Source of the DNA: Bacteroidota bacterium
Lineage (GTDB): Bacteria > Bacteroidota > Bacteroidia > Flavobacteriales > Flavobacteriaceae
NCBI GenBank assembly: GCA_018335575.1
Contig: JAGXRT010000032.1
Location: forward strand, 40,213-104,212
Length of the DNA: 64,000 nucleotides
Reading direction: 5' to 3'
Positions 54,169 to 64,000 of this stretch are shown here, in pieces (the first letter of the stretch is position 1; each line of letters opens with the position of its first letter). Under the pieces are notes generated by a model that was given only the letters and a program-made list of their open reading frames with translations, ran no database searches and was not told the origin of the DNA. Position numbers and translations under genes: made by a program.

Positions 54169-54921
54169 ATGAAAAAAACAATTATATCAATACTTGCAAG
54201 TGCTTTATTGTTAGTTTTAACACAATGTAAAAATAAAGATAATTATACTCCTGTTGATGCAGAATCGGCTAATGTAGCCATCTCTAATAAGCATGAAGTA
54301 GTTGTAAAAGAGTTCGTAGATGCCAATGCTTATACCTACGTTTTGGTAAAAGAAGGAGAAAAAGAATATTGGATTGCAATTCCTTTAACAGAAGTAAAAG
54401 TTGGCGAAACATACACTTATGAAGGAGGTATGGAAATGTTAAATTTTGAGAGCAAGGATTTAAACAGAACCTTTGAATCGGTTGTCTTTGTTGAGAACTT
54501 AATTGATCCAACTGCAAAAACAGAAGAAATTAAGACTGATGGAGGAGCCATGAATCCACACGGTAGTTCACCCAAAACTACAGGAAATGTAACTTCAACA
54601 AAAATAATGGAAGGTGTAGTTTTAGCTAAGGATGCTATAACACTACATGATTTATTTGCAAATAAAGATAAATACGCTGGTAAGACAGTTACAATTTCTG
54701 GAAAAGTAGTATCGTATAATCCTGATATCATGAATAAAAACTGGCTGCATTTACAAGATGGAACCAGTTATAAAGGTCTTAACGATGTTACTGTCACTAC
54801 CTTAGCTAAGGTTAAAGTTGATGACGTAATCAGTTTAAAAGGTAAAGTAGTTTTAAACAAAGATTTTGGTATGGGATATTCATATGAAGTTCTCATAGAA
54901 GATGCTACGTTAGTAAAATAA
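54169..54921 (+). CDS. Lipoprotein with C-terminal OB-fold-like domain
   Basis: 250 residues. The lipoprotein signal ends LTQC. The mature N-terminal half (residues 35-115) is beta-rich; a low-complexity linker near residues 118-140 (TDGGAMNPHGSSPKTTG) follows. The C-terminal half (TLHDLFANKDKYAGKTVTISGKV, NWLHLQDGTSY, DVISLKGKVVLNKDFGMGYSYEVLIEDA) has the pattern of a small OB-fold like those in nucleic-acid-binding and NrfJ-like secreted proteins. Function unknown. Confidence 0.65.
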   Translation: MKKTIISILASALLLVLTQCKNKDNYTPVDAESANVAISNKHEVVVKEFVDANAYTYVLVKEGEKEYWIAIPLTEVKVGETYTYEGGMEMLNFESKDLNRTFESVVFVENLIDPTAKTEEIKTDGGAMNPHGSSPKTTGNVTSTKIMEGVVLAKDAITLHDLFANKDKYAGKTVTISGKVVSYNPDIMNKNWLHLQDGTSYKGLNDVTVTTLAKVKVDDVISLKGKVVLNKDFGMGYSYEVLIEDATLVK

Positions 54922-54925
54922 TTTT

Positions 54926-54953
54926 AAATCCGGTTTTTTAACCGGATTTTTTT
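54926..54953. terminator. Bidirectional terminator
   Basis: AAATCCGGTT pairs with AACCGGATTT across a 4-base loop, with T-run, between convergent genes. Confidence 0.8.
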
Positions 54954-55860
54954 ATTCAATTAAATTAGCAAGTGCTTTTGTTACTGATGGATATTTAAAT
55001 TTAAACCCAATAGATAACAATTTCTCACTACTTACTCTATTTCCATTTAACAAAATTGAAGCCATATCTCCAAACAATAATCTAAGTATTAATGCTGGTA
55101 AGTTAGGAAGCCAAACTTTTTTACCTAGTCTTTTAGCTAAGATGGATGTAAAATCGCTGTTATTAATGTGTTCAGGTGCTACTAAATTGTATGTGCCATT
55201 TATGCCTTTATTTCTCAATGAGTATAGTATAAACTGGCATAAATCATCAATATGAATCCAGGGCATGTATTGCTTGCCACTTCCTAAAACAGTTCCTAAG
55301 CCTAGTTTAATAGGCTTTTTCATTTTTTCTAAAGCTCCACCATTTTTACTTAAAACTACGCCCAATCGTAGTGTAAGTAAACGTTTGCTATTTACTAAGC
55401 TAAAATTTTTTGAAACATTTTCCCATAAAGTGCACACGTTAGCTAAAAAATCAGTGCCAGCGGGAGATTCTTCATTGTATAATACATCGTTATTTGAAGT
55501 GCCATAGTAGCCTACTGCTGAAGTTGCTATAAAAGTTTTTATTTTAATTTGATGTTTTTTAACGGTATCAAAAAGTAGTTGAGTACTTTTGGTTCTGCTT
55601 TCGATAATGTTCTTTTTTCTGGCTTTTGTCCATCGTTTAGTGCTAATGTTTGCACCGGCTAAATGTATTATATGATCTACGTTTTCGAGTGCTTTTACAT
55701 CGATGAAACCAGTTTTTATATTCCAGACAAAATGCTTATCAGATTTTTTAGTTCTACTAAAAAACCTGACTTCATATCCGTTTTTCTCCAGTAAACACGA
55801 TAAGTATTGTGCAATCATTCCAGATCCTCCGGTGATTAAAATAATTTCAGTAGAATTCAT
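54952..55860 (-). CDS. TIGR01777-type NAD-dependent epimerase/dehydratase
   Basis: 302 residues, an extended short-chain dehydrogenase. The start ILITGGSGMIAQYLSC is the Rossmann GxxG block, then VDHIIHLAGANI, TKARKKNIIESRTKST, SAVGYYGTS, LRLGVVLSKNGGALEK and WIHIDDLCQF. This set is the SulA/YfcH-type (TIGR01777) family; members have been linked to cell-division inhibitor activity but the substrate is unknown. It lies alone between two terminator regions. Confidence 0.9.
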   Translation of the reverse strand: MNSTEIILITGGSGMIAQYLSCLLEKNGYEVRFFSRTKKSDKHFVWNIKTGFIDVKALENVDHIIHLAGANISTKRWTKARKKNIIESRTKSTQLLFDTVKKHQIKIKTFIATSAVGYYGTSNNDVLYNEESPAGTDFLANVCTLWENVSKNFSLVNSKRLLTLRLGVVLSKNGGALEKMKKPIKLGLGTVLGSGKQYMPWIHIDDLCQFILYSLRNKGINGTYNLVAPEHINNSDFTSILAKRLGKKVWLPNLPALILRLLFGDMASILLNGNRVSSEKLLSIGFKFKYPSVTKALANLIE

Positions 55861-55948
55861 AATTATTTAACATTAAAAGCAATTTAAAACTTAGCAATTA
55901 GCATAAATTTACAAATTAAATTTAATCAACATCAAAATTAGTTAAAAT

Positions 55949-56737
55949 ATGGAAATGGTACTGATAGCAGTTGTTTCGTTTGGGGCGGCTTTATTGACTT
56001 TTTTTTCGGGTTTTGGTTTAGGAACCATTTTATTGCCAGCATTTGCCTTTTTTTTTCCGGTTGAAATAGCCATTGCAATGACTGCTATTGTTCATCTGGC
56101 AAACAATCTATTTAAAATTATATTGGTTAAGAATTATATTGATAAAAATGTGGCAATCCGGTTTGCTATTCCTGCTTCAATATTTGCATTTATTGGTGCT
56201 TATGCCTTAAGCAGTATCACCACTACTAAAGTGCTTTATACACTATCAATGTTTAACAAAAACTTTGACATAACTTTAGTTAAATTAATTATCGGAATTT
56301 TAATGCTCATATTTGCCGTTATTGAATTAAGTAATAAACTACAACAAATTACTTTTTCTAAAAAATACTTGCCTTTAGGAGGTTCATTATCAGGTTTTTT
56401 TGGAGGATTATCAGGTCATCAAGGGGCATTGAGGTCGATGTTTTTAATAAAATCTGGCTTGTCAAAAGAGGCTTTTATTGCCACTGGAATTGCAGCGGCT
56501 GTGTTAATTGATATTGCACGCCTAAGTATATATGGTGTTTCTTTTTTTACTAATAATGAAAACTTATTAGCAGTAAATAATGCAACTCAACTGATTATTA
56601 TTGCTTGTTTTTCTGCTTTTTTAGGATCATTTTTTGGTAAAAAATTCTTAAAGAAAGTTAGCATTGAGCGTGTTAATACAACAGTTGGTATTATGATTTT
56701 AATTACTGCTTTATTGATGATTGTAGGAATTATCTAA
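55949..56737 (+). CDS. TauE/SafE family permease
   Basis: 262 residues with about eight hydrophobic helices. GFGLGTILLPAFAFFFPVE near the N-terminus and LSGFFGGLSGHQGALRSMFL in the middle are the repeated family pattern. Such proteins export sulfite, sulfoacetate or related organosulfur anions; the substrate here is unknown. It overlaps the convergent YyaL-type gene by 27 bases. Confidence 0.87.
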   Translation: MEMVLIAVVSFGAALLTFFSGFGLGTILLPAFAFFFPVEIAIAMTAIVHLANNLFKIILVKNYIDKNVAIRFAIPASIFAFIGAYALSSITTTKVLYTLSMFNKNFDITLVKLIIGILMLIFAVIELSNKLQQITFSKKYLPLGGSLSGFFGGLSGHQGALRSMFLIKSGLSKEAFIATGIAAAVLIDIARLSIYGVSFFTNNENLLAVNNATQLIIIACFSAFLGSFFGKKFLKKVSIERVNTTVGIMILITALLMIVGII

Positions 56738-58735
56738 TAAAACTTGTACTTCATCAACAGAAAACATTGGATTAGAACACACATTATTTTGACAAATGTA
56801 TATAACTGTTTTAGTGAGAACTGATTTCCCTGTCAAGTAAGGGATATGTTCGTTAGTGCCGCCGCATATAAGTAATTTATTTAGATTTTTTTGTTGCAGT
56901 TTTAGAGCAAAATTTAGCGCATCAACTCCAACAATAGCAATAATTTGACTGCCATTAGCAATAGTACCAACTAACGAAGCCCATTTGGCTGTATAAGGCC
57001 CGCTTTTAGTAAGGTGTGGTAGCATTTGGTTTAATAAGTTTGTACTGATAGAAGTGTAAGTTGGATTATCGTAAAACAACCCAAGTTGATATAATACAGT
57101 TGCCATAACAGCATTGGAAGATGGGATTACATTATCAAACAACTCATATTTTTTGATATACAGTGCAGGATCTTCGTCAGATGTAAACGCAAATTGTAAT
57201 TTGGATTCATCATAAAAATGAGAAATACTGTAATCAACAAGTTGCTTACTTAAATGGAGCCATTCAACATTAAATGTAGTCTGATATAATTTGATTAAAG
57301 CTTCGGCAAATAGAGCATAATCTTCTAAAAATCCATTTATAGAAGCCTTGTTATTTTTGAAGTTTCGGTAAATACCGCTATTTGATTTTATTAAATTATC
57401 CTTTATAAAATGGGCGTTTTTTAAAGCTATTTCTAAATAGGTTTTGTTTTCCAATGCTATATAACTGTCTAAATACCCCATTAACATTAAGGCATTCCAT
57501 CCGGTTAATATTTTTGTGTCAGTGGTAGGATGTATTCGTTGCTTTCTGTAGTTGTATAACTCAGAAATAGCTTGTTGATATAAATTAGTAACCTCATCTA
57601 GCGTTTTGCTAAAAGCAGCCGCATACGATGAAAATGTATAAGTAGTAAACAAGGTGTTCTTTTGATGCTCCCAATTTCCTTCATCCGAAAAATGAAAATA
57701 ATTGATTATAAAATGTGCTATTTCTTCTGAAAAATTTGTTGTTATTTCATTTTTTGTAAATACATAAAAGGCACCTTCCTCGCCCTCACTGTCTGCGTTT
57801 AGTGATGCGTAAAAACCACCATTTTCGTCGGTTAATAATTCAGAAATAAAATCAAGTGTTTTTACAATTGTTTTTTTATAAATCGGATTTTTATCAATTA
57901 AGTAAGCGTTAGCATACAAACTTACTAGCTGACCGTTATCGTAAAGCATTTTTTCAAAATGGGGTACGCGCCAATACGCATCAACAGAATAGCGAGCAAA
58001 ACCTCCTCCAATATGATCAAAAATACCTCCATCTGCCATAGCAGTTAAGGTATTGTTTACAGCTTTTAGAGCATCTTGTTTTTTTGTTGCTTTGTAATAT
58101 TCCAATACAAATTGCCATCCAACAGCTAAAGGAAATTTAGGAGCACTACCAAAACCACCACGTAAATAATCAATTCTACCATTCCATGTATTAAAAAGTA
58201 AATTAAAATATTGTTTATTTATTAATGAATTTTGAGATTCATCAATTTTAAAATTTTCACTTTTTTTTATATCATTTGTAATTTTTAATGCCTGTTCAAC
58301 TACTTGTAAATAACTGTTTTCATAGTAATGATGAAGTTGTTTAATTGCAGAAATAAACTGATGTACTGGGTAATAAGTACCTGCATAAAATGGTTTCCCG
58401 TTGGGTAAGGCAAATGCACTTAGGGGCCATCCGCCAGACCCTTTTAAGGTGTGCAATGCATCCATGTATACCTGATCAATATCAGGTCGTTCTTCTCGGT
58501 CAATTTTTATACAAATAAAATATTCGTTTAATAATGTGGCAACTTCTTCATTTGAAAAAGACTCGCGAGCCATTACATGGCACCAATGGCATGCGGCATA
58601 ACCAATACTTATGAATAGTGGCTTATTATGTTGTTGTGCCTTTTCCAGAGTTTCTTCACTCCACTCGTGCCAATAAACTGGATTGTTAGCATGTTGTAAT
58701 AAGTAAGGACTTGAAGCTTTGTGTAATTGGTTCAT
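56711..58735 (-). CDS. YyaL/DUF255-type protein with thioredoxin domain
   Basis: 674 residues, no signal peptide. The N-terminal thioredoxin-like domain (residues 5-150) has the start LHKASSPYLLQHANNPVYWHEW and the AACHWCHVMARESF block with a CHWC pair. The rest is an (alpha/alpha)6 barrel related to glycosidases, with GGWPLSAFALPNGKPFYAGTYYP and FDHIGGGFARYSVDAYWRVP. Homologue of human SPATA20 and B. subtilis YyaL; role unknown. It overlaps the convergent TauE gene by 27 bases. Confidence 0.92.
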   Translation of the reverse strand: MNQLHKASSPYLLQHANNPVYWHEWSEETLEKAQQHNKPLFISIGYAACHWCHVMARESFSNEEVATLLNEYFICIKIDREERPDIDQVYMDALHTLKGSGGWPLSAFALPNGKPFYAGTYYPVHQFISAIKQLHHYYENSYLQVVEQALKITNDIKKSENFKIDESQNSLINKQYFNLLFNTWNGRIDYLRGGFGSAPKFPLAVGWQFVLEYYKATKKQDALKAVNNTLTAMADGGIFDHIGGGFARYSVDAYWRVPHFEKMLYDNGQLVSLYANAYLIDKNPIYKKTIVKTLDFISELLTDENGGFYASLNADSEGEEGAFYVFTKNEITTNFSEEIAHFIINYFHFSDEGNWEHQKNTLFTTYTFSSYAAAFSKTLDEVTNLYQQAISELYNYRKQRIHPTTDTKILTGWNALMLMGYLDSYIALENKTYLEIALKNAHFIKDNLIKSNSGIYRNFKNNKASINGFLEDYALFAEALIKLYQTTFNVEWLHLSKQLVDYSISHFYDESKLQFAFTSDEDPALYIKKYELFDNVIPSSNAVMATVLYQLGLFYDNPTYTSISTNLLNQMLPHLTKSGPYTAKWASLVGTIANGSQIIAIVGVDALNFALKLQQKNLNKLLICGGTNEHIPYLTGKSVLTKTVIYICQNNVCSNPMFSVDEVQVLLDNSYNHQ

Positions 58736-59214
58736 GCTTAAAAGTAGTTTAATAAAACAGTAGTTAATCTAAAATTCTCTAGTACAATTTTATAATAATA
58801 TTTTACAATGTCTTAACAATTTTAATAAATGTAATCTATCTAATTATATGTTAGATTTAATACTAATAAGTGTTATTTAATGAAAATATTGAAATTGATA
58901 TCAAAAATTTATTATGTTAAAAAAATAAATTAAGTATAGTAACTGCGCTTATATGTAAATCAGAATTATTAAATAATTATTAATGCGTGCTTTTATCTGT
59001 ATAAAACACTAAGTTGATTAAATTATTAAAAATATAATAATAATCAATAAAAGTTAAATAATTGTTAATAATACAGTTGTTAAAATGAAATTATTTAATT
59101 GAATTGAAATAATATTTAGATTAGCCAACATTTTTATTTTTTAATTATAAATATTATTTATAAAAATTGCGGAATTAAGGATGTACTATTAACTAACCAA
59201 ATTATTCTTATTAA
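58736..59214. other. Intergenic region, 479 bases, no gene
   Basis: Extremely AT-rich region between the divergent YyaL-type gene and the subtilase gene. No ORF, tRNA, CRISPR unit or convincing promoter box was seen. It may hold a long leader for the subtilase gene. Confidence 0.5.
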
Positions 59215-60768
59215 ATGAAAAAAAAATTACTCGTTTTCATTTTCATTTTAGCTGCTGCATTTACGTATGCGCAAAAAGTGAATACGGAGTTTTATTCCAT
59301 TACGATTAATGGAAATAAAATATCTCCAACTGAAAATTTTAAGCAACAAAAAGAGTTGCTTAGACAAGAATCTTTAAAAGAACCGATGAAAAAGTCGGAG
59401 TATTTTCTGTTACAGTTTGCTGAAATACCAACAGCTAAACAGCAACAAAAATTAGAAGAGCAAGGTATTACCCTAGTGGGCTATTTACCAAACACAACGT
59501 ATTATGCTGAAATCGATTCAAAATTTTATTTTGAAAGCAGACCAGCGGCTAATATACGTGCCATAATCCCAATAGAATCGGAATACAAAATTGATCAAGA
59601 AATTGCAACTGGTGCAATTCCGGATTACGCTTATGAAAGTGCCGATATAATTAAAGTAGTGGTAACATACTTTAAAGGGGCGAATTACAATGAAATGCTA
59701 GGAGATTTAACTCAGAAAAACATTCGATTACCTAAGTACAAATCATTTTTTAATGAAATGTATCTATCTGTACCAAAAAATAAAATTAAGGAGCTAGCAA
59801 ATTTAGAGTGGGTTCAAAATATTGAATTGGTAGGTCCTCCTATGGAATCAGAAAATTTACCAGGCACTACTTCTCATAAAGCTAACGTATTAAATTCTAC
59901 TATTCCCGGTTTAGGATACGGTTTAACAGGTAAAGGAGTTAAAATTGGAATTTGGGATGGTAACTTACAACAACATAAAGATCATACCGGTAGACTTACA
60001 ATTAGAGAATACGAATCAACTTCATCACATGGAAATCACGTTTCCGGAACCATTGGAGGAGCAGGTTTGCTAGATCCAAGAGCTAAAGGTATGGCACCAA
60101 TGGCAGAAATGTTTGGATGGAACTTTAACACGCAGTCCAACGGTTTACCAGTGTATGAAGAACGTGTTTGGGCTGCACAAAACGACGGTATTGAATTAAC
60201 ATCTAATTCATATGGAATAAACGTAACTGCCTGTCCAAATCTCAACCGATATGCTGTAAATGATCGTGGTGATGATAATGCCATGTACACATTTCCATAT
60301 TTATTGAACGTATATTCTAATGGTAACAATCAGTCAGTTTGTGTAGGCGGGTTTAACACTTCTTCTAAAAGTTCCAAAAATGCTATTCATGTAGCCAATC
60401 TAGATAATTTTGACATCATCAGTTCATCCAGTAGTTTTGGGCCATCCATCGACGGGCGTTTAATTCCTCAAATTTCAGCTGTAGGTTCCAATGTTTGGTC
60501 TTTAGGGTATTACAATTCCTATGAGTTTATGAGTGGAACCTCGATGTCTACACCGGGTGTTACAGGTACCTTAGCTTTACTGTATGAGCGTTATAAGAAA
60601 ATTTACAACAATCAAAAACCATTGGCCTCTATGTTGAAGGCTTTGGTTAGTAATACGGCCAGAGATATTGGAAATCCGGGCCCCGACTATAAACATGGAT
60701 TTGGTCAATTAAATGGAGTTAGAGCGATTGAAGCACTGGAAAAAAATGGTTCTATTCCGGAACGGTAA
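59215..60768 (+). CDS. S8 subtilisin-like protease, N-terminal part (frame ends at a probable frameshift)
   Basis: 517 residues. Signal peptide to about residue 20 (AAAFTYAQ), a propeptide region to about residue 220, then the subtilase domain: Asp248 (GIWDGN), His272 (SSHGNHVSGT) and Ser443 (SGTSMSTP). The protease domain is complete. The stop at 60766 is reached only because the reading frame changes in an A7 run (60740-60746); one more A would give KWFYSGTVNQGTTN and continue. The next frame stays open past the end of the window, so this looks like the first third of one large secreted peptidase. Confidence 0.88.
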   Translation: MKKKLLVFIFILAAAFTYAQKVNTEFYSITINGNKISPTENFKQQKELLRQESLKEPMKKSEYFLLQFAEIPTAKQQQKLEEQGITLVGYLPNTTYYAEIDSKFYFESRPAANIRAIIPIESEYKIDQEIATGAIPDYAYESADIIKVVVTYFKGANYNEMLGDLTQKNIRLPKYKSFFNEMYLSVPKNKIKELANLEWVQNIELVGPPMESENLPGTTSHKANVLNSTIPGLGYGLTGKGVKIGIWDGNLQQHKDHTGRLTIREYESTSSHGNHVSGTIGGAGLLDPRAKGMAPMAEMFGWNFNTQSNGLPVYEERVWAAQNDGIELTSNSYGINVTACPNLNRYAVNDRGDDNAMYTFPYLLNVYSNGNNQSVCVGGFNTSSKSSKNAIHVANLDNFDIISSSSSFGPSIDGRLIPQISAVGSNVWSLGYYNSYEFMSGTSMSTPGVTGTLALLYERYKKIYNNQKPLASMLKALVSNTARDIGNPGPDYKHGFGQLNGVRAIEALEKNGSIPER

Positions 60769-63700
60769 ATCAAGGAACCACCAATAGTAAAACAATTACT
60801 ATTCCTGCCGGTGTATCAATGTTAAAAGTGATGGTAGCCTGGACTGATATGCCGGGAACACCTGGTGCTACCAAAATACTAGTAAACGATTTGGATCTTA
60901 GAGTAGTTAAAGACGAGGTTACCACTTTACCTTGGGTATTAGACCCTTCGAAACCTGCCAATGTTGCGACTCAAGGAGTGGATAAATTAAATAATATAGA
61001 ACAAGTAACTATTGAGAATCCAGCCGCAGGAACTTATACTATTTTGGTAAATGGTACAGCAATTCCAAGTGGAAGTCAAGAATTTTCAGTTGTTTATGAT
61101 ATTGTATCTCCAGAATTGAGATTGATGTATCCAATTGGAAATGAGAAATTCACTCCTGGAATGACTGAAATCATTCGTTGGGATGCCACCGGAATTACAG
61201 GTCCGTTAACTATCGAATATTCAACTGACGGAGGATCTACTTACACAGTATTGGCAAACAATGTTGATTCTGCATTAAGATATTATGAGTGGGTTGTACC
61301 TGCATCTGTTGTTGAAAAAGCAAAAATTAGAATTATTGGTGGAAATAAAGTAGATTCATCAAAAGCCAATTTCACTATTATGGCAGAACCTACAAATCTT
61401 GCCATAACTCCTGCAGATTGCGGTGTTTCTTTTTATACACTTTCCTGGAACCCTGTAGCAGGCGCAAAATACGATGTGATGAAATTAAATGGGTATAACT
61501 GGGAAGTTGTAACTCAGACAAACAATACTTCGCATACCTTCAATAATCTGACTGCAGGTCCAGATAATTGGTTTACGGTTAGAGCCATTGATATAGCAAC
61601 AAATGTGGTGAGTGAAAGAGCCAGAGCCATTACGGTAGAGCCAATTTCTTCACCGGTTTTAACAGCAGTAAACTTACCTTTAAAAGAAGATTTTGAAGAA
61701 AGAGTGACCACTAATTTTAAATTGACTAAGGGTACTTCCGGATCTGCTATTATTGATTATTACAATAACACTACCCGATATGCAGCCAAATTAATGGGTT
61801 CAGCAACCACTTCTGGCTGGGTAGCAAGTACTACAACCAACGCATTTACAAACAATCCAAATCATATCAAAAAATTAACTGCCTGTCAAATTGATGCTAC
61901 GAGTTTAGCAGGTAAACCGCTGCGTTTGAAGTTTATTTTGAATTGGAGTGGAGCTTCAAATAAAAATTTCTTCCGTGTAAACGTTAATGGAGGAACTATT
62001 TTAGCAAGTCATGAAGGTACAACGGTTTATGGTGGTACGACTACTACAGGAACAAAAGTTTTATATTATGACATTTCAGCTTTTGCGGGTACAAACTTTA
62101 ATTTAAGTTTGGAAGCAGTAAATGATATCTCAACCGATTTTGTTTTTATTGATAATGTTGAGTTGTATGAGGTTAAAGATATTGATGTAGCTCTTACAGC
62201 CTTTACTGCAAACACCGGAGTAACCAGTAATGAAACAGTTACGGCTACTGTGTACAATTGGTCGTCTGCTGCAGTATCTAATGTACCGGTATCATATCAA
62301 ATTAATGGTGGAGCAGAAGTGACAGAAACCATTCCGGGTCCAATAAATCCGTTTTCATCGGTTGTTTACCCATTTGTTCAAAAAGCAGATTATTCTGTGG
62401 CAGGACTCTACACAGTAGTAGGAAAAGTAAATTTAGCCGAAGATACCGTAGCAGATAATAATTCCATTACAAGAACTGTAATCAACAATGGAACCGATAT
62501 TGCTATGGTAACAGGCCCAACAACTTTTACCAATTGTAATGTAGCGTTTGTTGATGCAGGAGGACGATTTGGAAATTATGCTGATAATTTAACGCAAACG
62601 GTAACTTTTGCCCCATCAACGGCCAATAGTAATGTTAAGGTAGATTTTTCAAGTTTTGCTTTAGAAGAAGGGTGGGATTTCTTATATGTTTATAACGGAA
62701 CAACCGTAACCGCAGCTAATTTATTGGGAACTTTTACTGGAAACTCCTTGCCTCCTTCAATAACATCGTCTGCGGATGGTGGTCAATTAACCTTTAGATT
62801 TACTTCGGATGCTATTATAAATGATACAGGTTGGATTGCAACCATTAGTTGTGTGGCAAAACCAACAAACGATGTTGCTATAACTGCCTTTACGCAACCA
62901 GCAGTTATAAGTAAAAAAACAGCAACTGAAAATATTGCTATAAGTGTTAAAAATTTATCAAGTACTACAATAAATAACATACCATTATTTTATCAAATAA
63001 ATGGAGGAACTAAAGTTGTTGAAAATTTAACATCATTAACAGCTTATCAAGCAGGAACTTATACATTTTCTGCAAAAGCTGATTTATCTGCTTTAAATGG
63101 CGTGTTCACTATTGTAGCTGGTATTGATATGGTAGATGAAAATACTGCAAATAATACCTTAACTAGAGTGGTATACAACAATGATAAAGTACCTGCTCAT
63201 ACCAATACTGATGGTTTTGCAATAACCAATTTAAAATGGGATAATGTTGTAAATCCTTCAGGGGTAACTGCTTATTCTGATTTTACAAATATTAAAATTC
63301 CAGTGTATCCGGGTATTCGCTATCAGCCTGAAATTACAATTTCCAAGCCAGAAAGACCAATTACACGTGATTTATCCACTACACCTGGAGTATTTACCAT
63401 GATTGTAGTGGACTTGAATGGGGATGGCAATTTAGCCGATGAGTTTAGTGCTGGCACATTTTGGGTTAATAGTTTAACTACTTCACCAACCAATGGAATT
63501 TTATCTACAAAAACAACACATTATTTTAGAAATTTCTTCTCGTTGGATGGTGGGGTAATCATACCTTCAGCAACAACACCTGGAGAAAAATTAATGCGAG
63601 TTATTCATATGTTTAGAGAACCTAACGAGTATTTTAATCCTTATTTAGGACCTACAATTGATAACGTTACGATGTCTCGTGAGGATTTTGAAGTGGAAGA

Positions 63701-64000
63701 ATATACACTTAATGTATTGCCTTTATTAGCCAATAATGTTGGAGTAGAATCAATTACAGCGCCTACCAGACCAGGTTATCAAACAGTTACTGTTGCTGCC
63801 ACCGTACGCAATTATTCAAATGCAACAATTTCCAACGTGCCGGTAGGGTATAAAGTAAATGGAGGTACTGAAGTATTACAAACACTGGCTTCGGTTGCGG
63901 CAAATTCAACTGCAACCATCACGTTTACAACCAAGGCTAATATTAGCAGTTTAGGGAATAATACTATTGAAGTATATACAAAATTGGGTTCAGACCCAGA
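60747..64000 (+). pseudogene. C-terminal region of the same subtilase, in a shifted frame and truncated by the window edge
   Basis: Open in one frame for over 1080 codons from 60747. It starts with the end of the protease domain (WFYSGTVNQGTTNSKTI, MVAWTDMPG) and continues with a pre-peptidase-like beta domain, a fibronectin-type segment (61390-61650), a jelly-roll or MAM-like domain (61700-62160), a CUB domain (62520-62850, NCNVAFVDAGGRFGNYADN, GWDFLYVYNGTT) and three CARDB-like repeats (starting near 62175, 62865 and 63740), with a GEVED-like stretch near 63300-63460. No start is needed if the A7 run is read as A8. A T9SS sorting domain is expected past the window. Confidence 0.8.

Overview
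The window is a stretch of AT-rich chromosome from a Bacteroidota bacterium, very probably class Flavobacteriia. The evidence is the TAnnTTTG-type -7 promoter boxes, weak Shine-Dalgarno sequences, a type IX secretion (T9SS) C-terminal sorting domain, GIN-domain (DUF2807), DUF4369 and S46 dipeptidyl-peptidase proteins, a ResB-ResC (CcsBA) fusion, the udk-ftsB-mutA-mutB gene order and a clade II nitrous oxide reductase cluster. No phage, insertion sequence, CRISPR array or plasmid backbone was seen. It looks like ordinary chromosome carrying several accessory modules.

Layout. 1-5.5 kb: end of an arginase-family gene overlapping ctlX, a DUF1796 protein, guaA and a LysM/periplasmic-binding-protein fusion. 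5.6-6.2 kb: a decayed locus that looks like remains of an [FeFe]-hydrogenase operon (a hydG-like start with stops, joined to a frameshifted NuoE/HydC-like gene). 6.3-11.6 kb: a TPR protein, the giant cytochrome c maturation protein CcsBA and tryptophanase. 11.7-18.6 kb: a complete nos cluster (FAS1 lipoprotein, cytochrome c lipoprotein, lipoprotein-type NosZ, a membrane protein, NosL, NosD, NosF, NosY) for N2O respiration. 18.6-23.7 kb: MarC, both methylmalonyl-CoA mutase subunits, FtsB/DivIC and uridine kinase. 23.7-25.4 kb: tRNA-Pro and tRNA-Thr, then a one-cysteine thioredoxin-like gene divergent from trxB. 25.4-29.7 kb: a DUF4870/PadR/PspC/GIN module. 29.7-38.2 kb: DUF4442, DUF4369, DUF819, an S46 peptidase (DPP11 type), a five-gene SPFH-DUF4177-DUF1648-hydrolase-RHH cluster with two genes of only 54 codons, and an S1/P1 nuclease. 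38.3-46.7 kb: CDGSH protein, pyrimidine-dimer glycosylase, acyl-CoA synthetase, a small XRE regulator, a second DUF819 protein, a beta-propeller, NhaA, a T9SS cargo and an unknown secreted protein. 46.8-58.7 kb: htpG, an outer-membrane protein, an S9 glutamyl-endopeptidase-like protease, FabH, a class IV aminotransferase, an OB-fold-like lipoprotein, a TIGR01777 epimerase, a TauE/SafE permease and a YyaL-type thioredoxin-domain protein. 59.2-64 kb: a large subtilase with CUB and CARDB-like repeats, broken by a one-base frameshift in an A7 run; it runs off the window.

Taken together the genes suggest a mainly aerobic heterotroph living on protein and amino acids (S46, S9 and S8 peptidases, arginase/CtlX, tryptophanase, methylmalonyl-CoA mutase) that can also respire N2O when oxygen is low and that appears to have lost an ancestral hydrogenase. 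The strongest unusual signals are the hydrogenase relic, the subtilase frameshift, the lipoprotein-anchored nos machinery, the compact SPFH/RHH cluster and the thioredoxin with a missing cysteine. I did not find a clearly new defence or mobile system.
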